A stretch of 64,000 nucleotides of DNA from Paracamarosporium sp. OC-R06-R3 (GCA_019828545.1 JACVRA010000128.1:124001-188000); one strand, 5' to 3'; positions 1 to 12,400 are shown, counted from the stretch's first letter. The notes: generated from the letters alone by a model not told the origin. Made by a program: numbers and translations.

Positions 1-119
1 ATCCCTCATCGAGAACTCTCTTTCATTGAACATCAACCGTAATATCGAGCCGTTGGAAAGTCACTTTCTTGCGCGAATGCTACCAACGATCGAGCCAGCG
101 AGGGCAACAAACTCACGAT

Positions 120-2158
120 ATGCATGTCGGTGCGGGACAATTCTTGCCCACTCACTCCGTGAGCACCCGAGCTTCGACTTACAACAAGGAGCCTATCTAT
201 CTTGCCACTGTCGCTACGCTGGTTTCGCTCGCGCTGTTGACCTTCTTGCTCAGAGTCTACACGCGTATAAGACTACTTCGCTTCTTCGCCATCGATGACT
301 GGCTTATGCTGGGAGCTGTTGTGAGTGGTCTAGAGACACATCCTTGCGAGGTAGCTAATGTTTGTCGGATAGGCCGGACTTGTTGCCGCTTTGACCTCAC
401 TGATCTATGCCTCTCGATCCGTTGGTCGAGAAGATGAAGATTCTGTTGCTGCGCAAAGCAACCAATCTCTGAGACTTCACCTTTGGGAGTTCGCCCTTTC
501 TACTGCCTTCAGTATCACAATGACGAAGGTGTCTATTGTCTTCTTTCTCCTTCGAGACGTTAAGAGAGCAATATATAGACGGGCTCTGTACGTTGTAGTT
601 GGTGCGGGCATGTTTCTTCTGCATTCGGTATACAGTCAACTGACGCAATATTTAGTAACCGCCACATCGACAGGTTTATCCTGGTTCGCCACCATTCTTC
701 TCCATTGTATACCGATAGCAGCAGCATGGAACCCCATGCTGAGACTAGGAGCTCGCTGCATGTCGCACACCACCCTTATGGACGTGGCCATATTCTACAA
801 TTGTAAGTCCTCATCCTGACGGCATACGACGCTAACTTTCCCAGCGATCGATGCCGCCAGCAATCTCATTTTCTCTATACTCCCCATTTTGTTGATTTGG
901 AGCTCCCGTCATGTCACCTATACCAAGCTCTTCCTAATACCTAGGATAGTTATCTCAAGCCTCGGCCTGATGTACGCCCACCCTGACCGCACATTTTCCC
1001 GGGTTCTTACACCGAGACTAGTTCTACCGTCGCAGCCATCATGCGGATCACTATGCAATACGATCCGCGTAACACTACTGTCCCTTTCAGGTGCGCCTTC
1101 TGATGTGTCGCACGTTCACCACACGTCCAGCTGAACAACTCAACAGCCACAGCGCGACCATATGCACTTGGAGCGTGTAAGTTCTGCCACTTTTCCGTCT
1201 CACCGGAGCTGTTTCTGTGTCATGTGCGCGGGTTACAGCCACGCGTCGTGCAAGATTGCGATCAGGTTGGGCGCGTGTCGCAGGTGGTCGTACAAGTCCC
1301 ACGGCGACCCGCGGACCTGGAAACGGTTTGTTATTTTGCCGCTTTGAGGCTCTGACACATGATTGATTGGGGCATAAATTTGCAGAACCTCGTGGACCGG
1401 TGGGTTCGTGCATATTTGTTTCTTTTCGGCCTAATATGCGGTGGAATTCTGTGTTGTTCTTAATTGCTTTTTCATCGATTGAAAGACTTTTGCATCGGCT
1501 GATATCGAAACAACGGCCGCGCTGACTGAAATTCCAAAGCGTCGAGATGAGCGCCGGTGTAACAGCATCTTGTTTACCTTCTCTCAAAACCCTTCTCGCC
1601 ACTGTATCTGGCTTCTTCACCAACCTCTGGCGTAAGCGCCGCTCGTCGTCTACCAAACCTTCGGACCAATGGCATGATTCAGAGTCGCCACCTCCTTCGC
1701 CTTATCTACGATCCTATAGCACGCCTACCTTCCTTTCTTTGCCGCGACCTAAGCCAACGCGCTTCCATGACCACACATCCGACCTCGACTTTGATTTGTT
1801 CGAAGCACCCGCAACGACACGCTCACGCACGCACAGCCGCAATCCGTCCAATCTTACCGTGTTCACCAACTTTACGAACTTTACTTCGAACTTCATTGTG
1901 CCCCCATTTGATCGGGAGCTCGAAATCGGACGACCGAGAACGGGTAGCAAGGGGGTAGGCGAGCTAGAAAGACCCCTGGAACTTGACGGAGGTAGAACGC
2001 GAAGCGGGTATGCAGTCAGTGTCACGAGTGGACATGGTAGTGGAGACGCATGTGATGGCAATGACGAGGCGAGAACGATCCGAAAGATGGCAAGCGACGA
2101 TAGTTGCCACTCTGTTGTAGGAGGCATTAGGCGGACGACGGAGGTGACGATAAGTTGA
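120..2158 (+). CDS. Pth11-like rhodopsin-domain membrane receptor
   Basis: Fungal seven-helix membrane protein of the rhodopsin-domain (Pth11/SAT4-like GPCR) family. I join six exons: 120-320, 373-802, 845-971, 1022-1090, about 1153-1176 and 1540-2158, giving about 489 residues. The frame stays open across all joins. Visible family marks are helix 1 followed by a basic turn and the FAIDDWLM motif (about residues 56-63), the late SILPILLIW helix, and a W-S-V-V-E motif running into GVTASCLPSLK, the typical seventh-helix segment. The tail of about 190 residues is polar, Ser/Thr/Pro-rich and presumably cytoplasmic. The last intron is 363 nt with donor gtaagt, branch site ctgac and acceptor aaag. 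The small fifth exon is the weakest part; acceptors at 1146 and 1152 both keep frame. Ligand unknown. Confidence 0.8.
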
Positions 2159-2549
2159 GTGAGGAGGCCATCTACTCAAAACATGGAAGCTGGTGGGGCT
2201 GTCAAGATAGGATGAGGGTCTTGTTCAGTGGCTTGCGTAAGAGTCCTTGCTGGTAGTACTCTTCTTGGTACAAAGCATACATAGTGCATATTAAGTAATG
2301 ATTGTGTTGTTCTAAATATCATTTCGTTTTCTTCGGATTGGGGAATGTCTGTCTCAAATGGAATTCCAATTTGATTGAGTCTATATTTACGAAGGGAAAA
2401 CGCAGACCGATAACAATCTATAACAACATCTCAGCTACAAATGAAACCCCCCGAAAACACCTGCACACCAATCAACTACCACCAACAACCCCCTTTACAC
2501 TCCAGGTTCACCTGCACCCTCAGACATGTACCAGATACATGCTTCCACT
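2159..2549. other. Intergenic, convergent 3' ends
   Basis: No gene seen. It lies between the stop of the rhodopsin-domain gene and the stop of the small secreted protein on the other strand, so it should hold both 3' untranslated regions. The stretch 2440-2520 is rich in A and C. Confidence 0.5.
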
Positions 2550-2934
2550 CTAAGGCCTGCACGTAATGTCACCGCGCGCACCAGACCCCACGGTGCACTT
2601 GCACCTGTTGCTACCCGTGCAGCGCCTCTCAACCGCCCACTTGCCATTCACACAGTGCAGCTGCGGCCGTGCATTAGCATTCGAAGCGTTCGTGTACATG
2701 GTTCATACTTACAATGGCAGCGGGGTTGTTCTTGCCGCAGGCATGCGGAGTGCCGTCGCCTCCAGCGAAGTGGCATGGGTCTCCGACCTGGCGTGTCTCG
2801 TGGGATGGGCAGAAATCGATGCCACGCTTGGTGAGCAGGTGGGTGCTATCTTCGTGATCGACGGGGGCCACTGGACTAGCCATTGCCAGGGCGGGGATGA
2901 GGGCGATGAGGGTGTAGATGTAGGAGAGCTGCAT
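2550..2934 (-). CDS. Small secreted eight-cysteine protein (effector-like)
   Basis: Two exons, 2934-2713 and 2660-2550, joined by a 52-nt intron (gtaagt...cgcag, branch gctaatg), encode 110 residues. Residues 1-19 are a clear signal peptide with a hydrophobic core ending AMAS. A short propeptide follows and ends in a dibasic KR at residues 36-37, a likely Kex2 cleavage site. The mature part of about 73 residues has eight cysteines at 42, 54, 66, 77, 88, 94, 96 and 108, consistent with four disulphides. Small size, signal peptide, Kex2 site and cysteine density match small secreted proteins of plant-associated fungi. No named family is recognised and the effector role is inference. The first intron base follows codon 74, so the ORF looks longer if the intron is missed. 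Confidence 0.8.
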
Positions 2935-4307
2935 TTTGGTGGTTGGATGGTTTGGTGGATGGATATGGGTGGAGAGTTGGATTGAAGGTTGGAAGTGTGT
3001 GAAGGAAGGCTCGATGCTGTTGTGGTTGAGTTGATGATGTATTTTGGGGGAAAGATGAACTGCTTTATAGATTTCAACAGCGGGATAGGGGAGGAACTGT
3101 GAAACAGCTCCTTGTTCAAGTAACGGGTCTTGATGGCAGGTCGCCGTCCATCTCGATGCTGGCATTGGTTGTGTCTCTGCAATTGAGGCGGAAAAGTCAC
3201 TATGCAACGGCGGAGATGCTGATCTGGAGGCCTTGCTGAACAGCTAGCAGCCATCCCGAAGCTCGCCTCAATTTTATCCCTACTTTTAGATGGCGGAATG
3301 AAGGCATATGCAAGTTGAGCCTCAACTTTTCGTGGAGCAAAGCCCTTCCACCAATAGGAGTGTGAAGGTATACTTCAAGGCCTCTCAAATGGACGCCGAA
3401 GTGCGTAGCTTACGGCTAGCTGATAGTATGAAGGGTCGACTGTACAAAGTCTAGAAGAGCTTTCCATGTTTACCAAAATAGACTGGACAAGGTGTTGTAG
3501 TATACCGCAGTGGACGCCTAACAGGATAAGGTTATGAACATGGGGACGCTGGTGGTTTTAGCACCTACAAAATGTGGACTACGCGTACGCTTGTACATTT
3601 ACAGCAAGGTTGAAATAAACATAATCTTAAGCTGGCTGTGTAGATTAGATTGTTCTGTGCGGACTTTTTAGATCGTCTGTGCCAGTCGGGGAATCTTTAG
3701 GTAATCCCTGCTAGCGGGTAGAGGACGGCGAGGTCGGGCTTCGTTCTCCACGACGCCACCCCTAGAAACAGTATCCGAGTTTCATGTCGACGAGGCTGAG
3801 GCTAGAGTTGGGGCTGTGATCTGTAGTCATGAGAAGACGGCCATGTGATCACGTTGGCTTGATTGTTGGGCTGTACGGAAAGTAATGCTCGCCGTTTATC
3901 TCCATGTGACCCAAAGTTAGGAGTTTGTGCGCACGTTGTTATGTATTCATGGGCACAGAGGTCGCAGCGTAATTGCAGGTTGAATAAAGGACGAAAGACG
4001 CGATTCCAATCAGCTTTCTGTGCGATGTGGTCCGTGTCGCATGCAGCTGCAACTTAGGCAGCCAAGCCTCCACGCTCATTCTACCCAACAACTCCCTAAC
4101 AGTGCGTTCCGAGAATGTACTTCGACATCCTCTAACGTGGGCGCCATTATTTTGGTCAGATCTAGAATATACTGCACCACACCTAAGCAAAAAAGCATTC
4201 TCCTAGCTCGCTTACAACGAGCAACATCGTCCACAACGATTGAATGCGTGCGAGTATCGCCTAGCCTCAGTCACTTATCTATACTTGAAACGGCCTGCTC
4301 CTATAGA
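2935..4307. other. Intergenic region
   Basis: Carries the promoter of the small secreted protein on the minus strand, with a long Pu/Py-biased leader at about 2935-3060. The rest, about 3200-4300, shows only short overlapping open frames with no family features. No tRNA or repeat array was seen. Confidence 0.4.
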
Positions 4308-5232
4308 ATGTACTACGGTATAACAGGGTTCTATGCAGCCAAAGCTGCTGCTGTCGAAGAGCAGCCTCGACAAATTCTGAGTAAATCGAACCGCCGGATG
4401 CTGCCTCACGCAAACCCTGAGCCCCAGTGTCAAAGCCCATTGCTCAAGGAACTGAACCTGGACTGTCGGCTCTTGGTTTGGAAACATGTCTTCCAAGTAT
4501 CACGTACAAGGTTAGAGCGCTGGCGACCGTTGTGCAAGAGTCCATATACCCTCGTAATGGGGGCGAGGGCGCTCGACGCCAACTGCTTCCCTTACCGAGT
4601 GGCCACGATCGGGACTGAGAAGGTCGAGAATCCGTTAGCTTTGTTGTTATGTTGTCGTCAATTGTAAGTCAGCCTTGGGGCCACACGCAGAGGAAAATCG
4701 AGTGTTGAAGCTTATGTCAATGTTTGCATCTAGATACTGTGAAGGACTGGAGGTACTGTACTCATCAACGTCATTCGTGTTTGCGAATCCAATGGATCTC
4801 CATTCGTTCCGGCTCGTCGTGTCACCAGAAGGCTTTGCGAGTATAAGAAGCGTGATCATTGCACGTGGCCGCGTCGACTTTTCTTCTTACCCCAAACCCA
4901 AATGCCCTTCGTTGTTGCAATGGTGGGAAGCAGCCTTGCACGACCTGCGAGAGATAAAATGCTTGCAAGAGGTTCAAGTTTGGTTCAGTCACCGTAACAC
5001 TGAGTTGCTTGACGAGAAACAAGGCCGCTGGAAAGAAGGACCAGAAAAAGAGACTGCAGAGCAAGGGCATCAACAGCTCGTTGACTTATTGGGAACTGCA
5101 GCGATGCCCAACTTGACGATCAAGTTGACATGGGATCCGACGGATCTGCTTTCCCAGCGCGAGTGGCCCTTCAAGATTGATTTGCAGACAGAGTATGAGA
5201 TGTACCGCGCGATGAGGGGATCGCTGAGCTAG
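4308..5232 (+). CDS. DUF7730/2EXR-like fungal protein
   Basis: Two exons, 4308-4663 and 4734-5232, joined by a 70-nt intron with donor gtaagt and acceptor ctag; phase 2 is kept across the join. The product is 284 residues. It has the familiar layout of the large fungal DUF7730/2EXR group: an LLKELNLDCRLLVWKHVF helix (about 45-62), then a CRQLYCEGLEVLYSS segment that spans the splice junction at residue 119, then SFVFANP and an S-I-R-S-V-I-I strand. Molecular function of the group is unknown; an F-box-like scaffold role is often suspected. The start at 4308 is the nearest sensible ATG upstream of the conserved part. The frame stays open further 5', so a longer N-terminus is possible. Confidence 0.65.
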
Positions 5233-6030
5233 TAAATATATACGGGTGGCTTATCTGTGGTGATTACATTGAGGACGTTAAGACGTGATCTAGCAAACGT
5301 CATTGCGAGTTAGATATTCCCGAGAGTTTGAGAAGCTGTAGGTCAAGGAAAAGCGGCTATTATGCCGGGACAATCCGCGTCAAAGACGCCCACTCTGGAC
5401 GCGCCGAGCTGTCACAAGAACGGTAGTACATGGGCTCTTTGGTTTGTGCGCTGTCAGCCTCGGAGACTCCTGGCTCACGATGCATTGCCCGGCTCTGAAC
5501 ACAGTGCTTTGGATAGCGAACGCATGCTGCCACTCCATCATCATTGTTGTTGTCGCCGCCGCCGCCGCCTCTGACCTTTGCTTGTGACTCCGTTCAGCTT
5601 TTCTCCCAGACCCAGCACTGATATACGAATGCCGACACTTCGCTGAGAAGGTTTTATGGACAATCCAAGGCTGTTCCAAATACGCCTTCGCTATTACCAT
5701 CGACCTCGGTGGGTACTCGTATTGTTTTGTGCGTTCCAGGGCGTGACGGCGTCGTGGTGTCGCGTCTGCAGAGCCTGTAGCAAGGCCATTCGAGGGGGCC
5801 GGAGACCGCGCGGCGGCGTATCATGTATCCTGTATCGTGAGGTAACTCCAATGAACAATAAATCTTAGAATTGCCATTCGTACAGTCCATCCTGGCGCGG
5901 CTCGATGCCTTATTCCCACATCCGCCTCACTTCGCCATCCGCCGGTCGCTGGTCACCCACCCGACTAACCTATCAGGCAGCAGGAATTTTGGTCTGCACG
6001 TGACCCTTAGCGCCTCGCTAGCGTCTGGGC
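5233..6030. other. Intergenic region
   Basis: No supported gene. A short GCC/CCG trinucleotide run lies at about 5558-5572. Short open frames on both strands overlap each other and show no domain or codon pattern. Confidence 0.4.
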
Positions 6031-6035
6031 AGAAT

Positions 6036-6250
6036 CTGTCTATATAAACCCGCCGTCCCCCTCCCCCTCTTCTGTTCTTTAGCTCTCTTTGCCTTTTGGC
6101 TTAGATCAAGTGTAGTAGTGAGTTTTCTTCCGCTTTCAGCCTTAGCTCTCACACACCCGCTGACCTGCGCCACAGTCTGTTCTTTTCAGTTTAATCTCTG
6201 AAACGCTAGTACGCTAGCATTCAAGATTATTCCTATTTTTGTCCACGGGT
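6036..6250 (+). promoter_or_regulatory. Orphan TATA promoter with pyrimidine-rich start region
   Basis: A tatataaa box near 6041-6048 is followed by a C/T-rich tract and a CTTTGCC-type leader, the usual form of a strong fungal core promoter. A possible 5' UTR intron follows (gtgagt near 6119, acceptors near 6176 and 6199). No open reading frame of any length follows before repeat relics begin at about 6880. It could drive a non-coding RNA or be left over from a lost gene. Confidence 0.35.
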
Positions 6251-6879
6251 CTCCTCTCACTGGGCTTGCTCATAGTTGAGACCACAGTGTCGCCAGTATC
6301 GCACTATCTCTGGCTGACGCGAACCTTTTCATTGAGTTGTTGCAGCGCTGCTGAGCACTCGAGGAAGAATTGTCTGTGGTTCGCTCTTCGTCCTCTCCAA
6401 TGCGTTATTTTAGCCGGGTGTGGTCTTTGCCGAATGTTTCCTGAAATGTTGTGACAAAAGTTACGTGCATGTAATGGTTAGACTGTAGTTTACCGCTCCA
6501 TTACTGCAACGCGTTCGTATGTGGTTTGCTACAGTCGGATATGAAGGCGGCGCTACTACACTATCGAGTACCGTTGAGGCACTTAGGTACAATAGACAGG
6601 CCCACGATTGTCACATGGATGGGCAGCGAGTACCTGTCCTCACCTTACACGGGATATCGGGGCCTGTTAGGTCCCGGCTGGACACATCAGGTGATGAGGG
6701 GTTACATTATACTAGAGCTGGCTAGAATGGTTAGCCAGTGATTCGTCTACCCTACAATCTACTATTGATTCCCCCAAGTCGAGTCTACATTGCTACCACC
6801 TGTGACCTGACAACGATCCTGAATACTACTGTGACCCCTCATCTCCCAATAGAATCCTTTTGGGGCAAGCTTAGCACAG

Positions 6880-7060
6880 TGCCGAGCGACCCTCGTTATA
6901 GTAGGAATAGCTTCTAGAGGAGCATTAGAGGTAATAATAGCTATTATAATTAATTATAGTAGGCTAGTTATAGAAGAAAGGATGAAACTACAGATAAAGG
7001 AAGGAAGATGCCTAAAGTAAAGTAACGGTGGGATTGAAACTAGTGCAGTGCGACCCTTGC
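6880..7060. repeat. AT-rich, possibly RIP-degraded repeat relic
   Basis: A stretch dominated by TA-rich words (ctattataattaattatag and similar) unlike the neighbouring DNA. Depletion of CpA in favour of TpA is what repeat-induced point mutation leaves in ascomycete transposons. No terminal repeats or coding frame remain, so the original element cannot be named. Confidence 0.35.
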
Positions 7061-7346
7061 TTTGATAAATAGCACTTAGGGAGCGCCTACAATCCTGGTC
7101 AGACAATGAGGCACCCTCCTTATAGCTACCCTATCAAACACGACGATTAATACCCCACTTTATCGATTACTCTTACCAACGTTACCTGTGTCAAGATCTG
7201 TAGGTTGTTATCGCTCTACGCTATTTATGCACCCCGACTGGCGGTCCCATCTTTGGCAGGATCATAGGGCAATTTTGTGGGCTTCTTAGAATGCTTGCGC
7301 CGCCACCCCTTTGCTAGTACAGCAAGTCAGTAGGGATTAAGAAGGT

Positions 7347-7550
7347 TTAGCAGCACGCACCCATAGTATTTAATCGGGCCTCCCATCTGACTCTGAACTG
7401 TGCTTCGTCCATCTCGTCTAGGGGGTATCCATCCTCCTCTAAACCGGCTAAAAGCCTTTCCCTAAACTTGTTACGATCTTTTGTCGGTATCTGTTTAAAA
7501 GTTTTTCCATGGATTTCGGGGAATTTATCGTAGACCTCTTGGGATACGGT
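7347..7550 (-). pseudogene. Relic coding fragment of unknown protein
   Basis: On the minus strand a 67-codon frame runs into a TAA at 7347-7349. It reads like real protein: charged, helix-rich, with motifs FPEIHGKTF and RLLAGLEEDGYPLDEMDEAQ. It is blocked upstream by a TAG at 7551-7553, and the DNA beyond shows no clean continuation. It lies next to AT-rich repeat relics, so it may be the C-terminal end of a decayed transposon-borne or host gene. I do not recognise the family. Confidence 0.35.
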
Positions 7551-8261
7551 CTAGAGAGATGCGATCAGGACATGACCAATGAGTCGCGTATTTCACATAC
7601 ATCAAAGCGGTCCCTTGCCATGGCAGCGGGGGTGAGGGTGAGAGGGATCAAAATGCCGAAGTGATGTATGTTGGAGGAGAAGTGGGGTCACGCTCCGCAG
7701 CCTAAGCATACACCGTGGCACTCGGCGCGTAGCGCGAGACATGGGTTAGCGCGAGATGCCGCATTAGCTCCCCCTCGTATGTGCACGACTTGCGCCAGAA
7801 GTTACAGTCCCTCTCGCCGCTCCGAATATTCCCGCTTGCATCACCCGCTGCTATGTGCCAAGCCACATTGCAATTATAAGTTGAGTTCATGCTCTTGCCT
7901 CATGCTACACTCTAATCATGAGCTCAAATCATCATGAGCATTCATTCCAGAGGCGACGCAGACGAGCACGGCACCGCAAGAGTTTTACTCGACGGCAATC
8001 GCTTCTTGGCACGGCCACCGAACAGCAAGTCACCAGGCAAGTGAACGATGAACGAGCTCGAGAGACAACCAGATCCACCAGCTCGCATCAGCTCATGTCT
8101 CAAAAACCCAGGGACGGACCGCACACCCATGACCATCTACTCCAGTGCACCTACAATCCTACCACACTGCAAGCAATCCTCGCCTATCAAGGCCATGCAA
8201 AAAGGCTTCCACTCCATATGATTCTTCACACAGAGCGCTTTCCACAGAGGACAGAGCAACT

Positions 8262-9009
8262 CAAATGCCGCAGCAACAACAAGCCTCCTCGGCAAACCTC
8301 TCTGCACGACTAGGGGAAATACCTATATTGCTCCAGGTAGCGGGGGAAGTTTCTTCTAGTGCCAGAACAAAGAACCAGGTTGTGACAGGAGCACCGAAAA
8401 GGCATCATCGCCATGACGATCAAACTATGTTCGAGGTGGGCTATGAGTCAACCGTGATTGAGAACCCTGAGCAAACGTCTGAGGAGGACTCTGAGCCCTC
8501 GTCGTCGCCACGGAAAGCTCCCCCGTTGGATGCTCCTACAATTTTGAATCATGGCCAAGGGTCTGCAGGGTCCTTGAGCTCTTCAACAGCTGCAGCATCA
8601 CCATTAACGGACGAGGGCTCAGCTAGAAAGGAGACGATCGCATCTACTGTTGAGGACACTGCAGAAAGAGCATTACTCCCTCGTCTTCCTGCTCGGCAGC
8701 CACGTCGTTAAAACTTATAGAGAGATTGGCTACGCTGCAGAATATCTCGAGAGCCTTAGATGCTACGGCTCTACATGTCCATATGAGAGCTATAATGCTC
8801 ACGGCTCGTGCCCTGTGCTCAGCAGCTTGCCCACATGGCCCTCCATTATGAATCTGATGCAGTCTTGGCATGTTTTTGGGGGGTCGCCTGTGCCTCCTGT
8901 AAGAGACCCGCAAGCACCTGTGCTCGAAACCTCCGGAAATGCTGGTGATATCCTGCCCCAGCAAGACCCCACGTCCACTCTCGTATTGATTGAGACGTCT
9001 AGCATATGA
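8262..9009 (+). pseudogene. Probable decayed gene with two frameshifts
   Basis: From an ATG at about 8262 a frame of about 150 codons (QQQQ-rich, then Ser/Glu-rich) stops at 8711. Two other plus-strand frames then look protein-like in turn. One, at about 8706-8850, gives an amphipathic run with LQNISRALDATALHV. The next, at about 8850-9009, contains MNLMQSWHVFGG and ends at a TGA. No GT-AG pair joins them in frame, so two small indels in a former single gene are the simplest reading. Low-complexity followed by helical segments would fit a fungal transcription factor, but no DNA-binding motif remains and the family is not recognised. Confidence 0.35.
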
Positions 9010-9405
9010 ATTCTGAGCACTTAGTCACTCTCCTCTAAAAGCGGAACATGAAGTCTTATCGCGCTATTCTCATCGTTAGTGGACTCGTCGATGCAGCAGA
9101 TATCAGCTCAGAATACACTGCGCAAGAAGGCACCGCCTGAGAGAGACGATGAGGCTAACCATATACTAGCAGGGCATATAGTGCCTAGCCAACGATTTCT
9201 GTACAACGTCTAATCCAGGATAGGCGACACAGGGTTCACGGTGGTGAGACTCAGGACCTAAAGCTCTAAGTTGTCTCACCCGTATATGCTTGGGAACAAG
9301 AGTACAGAAAATATTGGACTTCATAAAGGTAACAAGCAACATAACCCCTCCCCAAAACACGTGTACTTGCATCGAACAACGGTACTCCCTAGCTTTCGGT
9401 GTCTG
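9010..9405. other. Intergenic region
   Basis: Nothing supported. It contains the 3' untranslated region of the minus-strand kinase-ankyrin gene that ends at 9406. Confidence 0.4.
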
Positions 9406-12400
9406 TCATGCCGCCGGAAGACGTACGTACGCGAGTTCCTCGTCTCCAATAGGACCCAACAGCGATGTTAAAGCATGATGCTGCTGTTTCCTAAGCTCAG
9501 CTTCTTGGTCTACAACTACTGAAATCATTCCTGGCTCCTGTTGCGTTTCGATAAAGTTGTACCACACGAGATGCGATGCAGGATATACCGGGGAGTAGTG
9601 ACCAATGGCACTTAAGTATTGGAACCGGTGAAAGAAGAGTTTATGGAATTCAACGGGGATGTCCCGATCCTCGGCCAATGGAAAATACTCGATACGATCA
9701 TAGAAGGCCTGGATAGGAGCTCTTTTTCCAACGAGGGGCTCTGTTGGGCCAACACCCAACATCCTAGAAATAGAAAGTAGATCATCAGGCTGGTAGCGTG
9801 TTGCGAAATATGGACGAATCGAATCCCATACGGACTTGAGGTACTCGTCCGGTTCCTCGTATGAACCATTTTCGTTCTTTCCGCCCATGTATTCTCGCAG
9901 AATCCGGTCAGAGTTATGGGCCATTGCGTAGTAGAGGAGAATGATAGCTTTCCTCCGAGTCAGGTACGTGGTGAGCCCATGTAGACCCGACCAAATGAAA
10001 GCTTCCAATGATTCAAATTTGTTCCCAAACGCAGCAAGGCCCCAAGCCTGTGCTAGCGCATCTTGAACGGATTTGGGTGCAGCATATTCATGTATGATCA
10101 TGTTGGGAACACTGTTACGCCTCTTGAGCTGTCGAGGTGGTCTTTCGAACAGACGCTGTTGATAGGAACTGAATTGCTGTACAGGCAACGATCCAAGGGC
10201 CGGAGAATTTTCAAACATGTGCTCAATAAGCAGATGCGTTATAAGAGCATTATCTTCCAGCACTGCAAGCTCCAAAGGAGTCACTCCATAGCGGTTTTCG
10301 AACAAGGGGTTACACCCGTTCTGGAGAAGTTTTGACACCAACCTCGAGAGCTGTGCGACATTCTCTCCACCTATAGGTTTTATTTTGGCACTCAGATGTA
10401 ATGGATAGTCTCCTTCTGGGGAGGCTTGGCTACTTGAAAGTCCATGCGAAACCAGTAGTTCCGCCAACCTCAAGTCTTTCGTCTTCATAAGATGCGTGAG
10501 CATATGCTTGTCAGTACCTTCATTGGGGTTACAATCTTGCTGAAGAAGCCTCTGGATAAGGTCGAAGTGTTGATCACGCCTCTTTCGGGAACTCCGCAAT
10601 AAGATAGCGAGGGGATTATGGCCCTCAGAGGGTTTGAAGGAAGTAGTAGCACCCGCATCTAGAAGAGCATCGCAGCAAGCACGGAGTCCGTCGACTCGAT
10701 AATCAGCTTTTACGAGGGCCCATATTGCCATTGCTAGAGGTGGGCCGCTCCCAGTATCGCTATTAGCGTTATAGCCAGTTTGCAAGCAGTATCTGACGAG
10801 AGCAGCGTTGCCGAACCTTGCAGCTCTGTGAAAAAGAGTGTCAAATACCAACTTACCCCGGCTCCGGCTATGATGTGGAATATAAGAGTCTGCACCGGCA
10901 TCGAGTAGAATCTGGACGACCTCTGGTGAAGCTGCCTCAGCGGCAAGAGACAAGCCCTCGTCCAAAAAAGGTTTAATCGAGCCGTGGATACCGCTCCATT
11001 CGACTTCGGTCAAGCGCTCAGCAGCAATAGTCCCACTGCGGGGCCGCCGGGACCATCCAGCAGCATCCGAAGTAGCTGCAGTTTCTTCAAGACTTTGAAT
11101 GCATGCTTTTAACATAACCGGTGCATTGGTCCGGATGGCCCGTCTTAGGAATGACCTTCTGGCATGGGGTGGCGTATAGTCCAACAAGGTCTTCAAGCTT
11201 TGTACGTCTTGCTCTTCACGGACCAAATCGATTGGGAGTTCGAATCTCCAGTTTTTTATGGTCGGATCGGCGCCTTTAAGAATCAGATTGTTTATGTTGA
11301 ACGTAGACAAGGAACCTGAGAGGGCTATACGATGTAGAATTGTATTGCCCTTATCGTCTTTAGCAGTTAAATTGACATTGAAGTTATGAATCATCCAGTC
11401 CAGTAATTCGCTTTCCTTATGGTCTGCCACTATGAACAGCGGCATCTTAGCTGTATATGCGTTACAGTTAATATCACAGCCATTACTCAATGCAAAATGG
11501 AACAATTGTTTCGAGACTGTGATATCCTGTCCGACCTCACAGGCGCTGTATGTACAGGCGAGCATAAGCTCATTTCGTTGCGAACGTGGGAGAACGACGT
11601 CGTTCGTGCCCTCCACGCAACTCTGTATCGCTTGGCACAGTTCGATATCGGCGCGCCGAGCGGCGGATTTGAGGAGACTCCAATGACGAGGACGGTGGCC
11701 TACCTGACGGTAGAAACGCAGCAGAACCTTGGTGGTTTGAATGGCGGCATATTCCAAGTACCGACCATGTATCAAGGTTCTCTCGACCGGAAGTGCAGGC
11801 AAACACTCTTGTAGACCATCGAGGATTTGCACAGTTACGGACTCTGAAGCGCCTTGATCTACAATGTGCTGCAAGATATTGTCAAGCATGTCTGCCATAT
11901 GAAGGCGAAAGGCTATGCAGATGGGCGATAACATTTGGATATCTTGACCCGGAACCTTAAGCCCTAAAAGTGGATCTGCACCGAGGTCAAGGAGAATTTT
12001 GACTGCTGCCGTACAATGTGTGGAAACGGCGAACGCTAATGGAGTACCTCCCAGAAAGATAGGTAGCTGCGGGTCAGCTACTAAAGTGTGATGTATCGGT
12101 GCAAGATGGTTTATATCCAAAGATGGACCGGGTATCTTGTCAAATGGCCGTTCGGAGTAGCTCGATGTACCTATAACAGGTCGGAGCAAGGCCCTTGCTA
12201 TCATCGGAATATCATCATCCGGGAACATGAATAGCCAATGGAGGAGATTGCAGCCTGCACTGTCGATCACATTGACACGGGCGTCACGATCTATTAGCGA
12301 TTGAGTTGCGATCAAGTTACCAAATTTTACAGCGACTGTAATTGCGGTCTCGCCGTTCGTAATAGGGGCGTCAACGTCTGCTACATGACCCAGCTTCTGG

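Noticed and set aside
1166..1544. Possible transposon insertion with AGCGT duplication inside the rhodopsin-domain gene
   Set aside because: AGCGT flanks both ends, but good donor, branch and acceptor sites remove the segment in frame (W-S-V-V-E), so an intron explains it better.
1087..1656. 189-codon minus-strand open frame
   Set aside because: It runs across exons and the long intron of the rhodopsin-domain gene on the other strand and has no domain; treated as a shadow.
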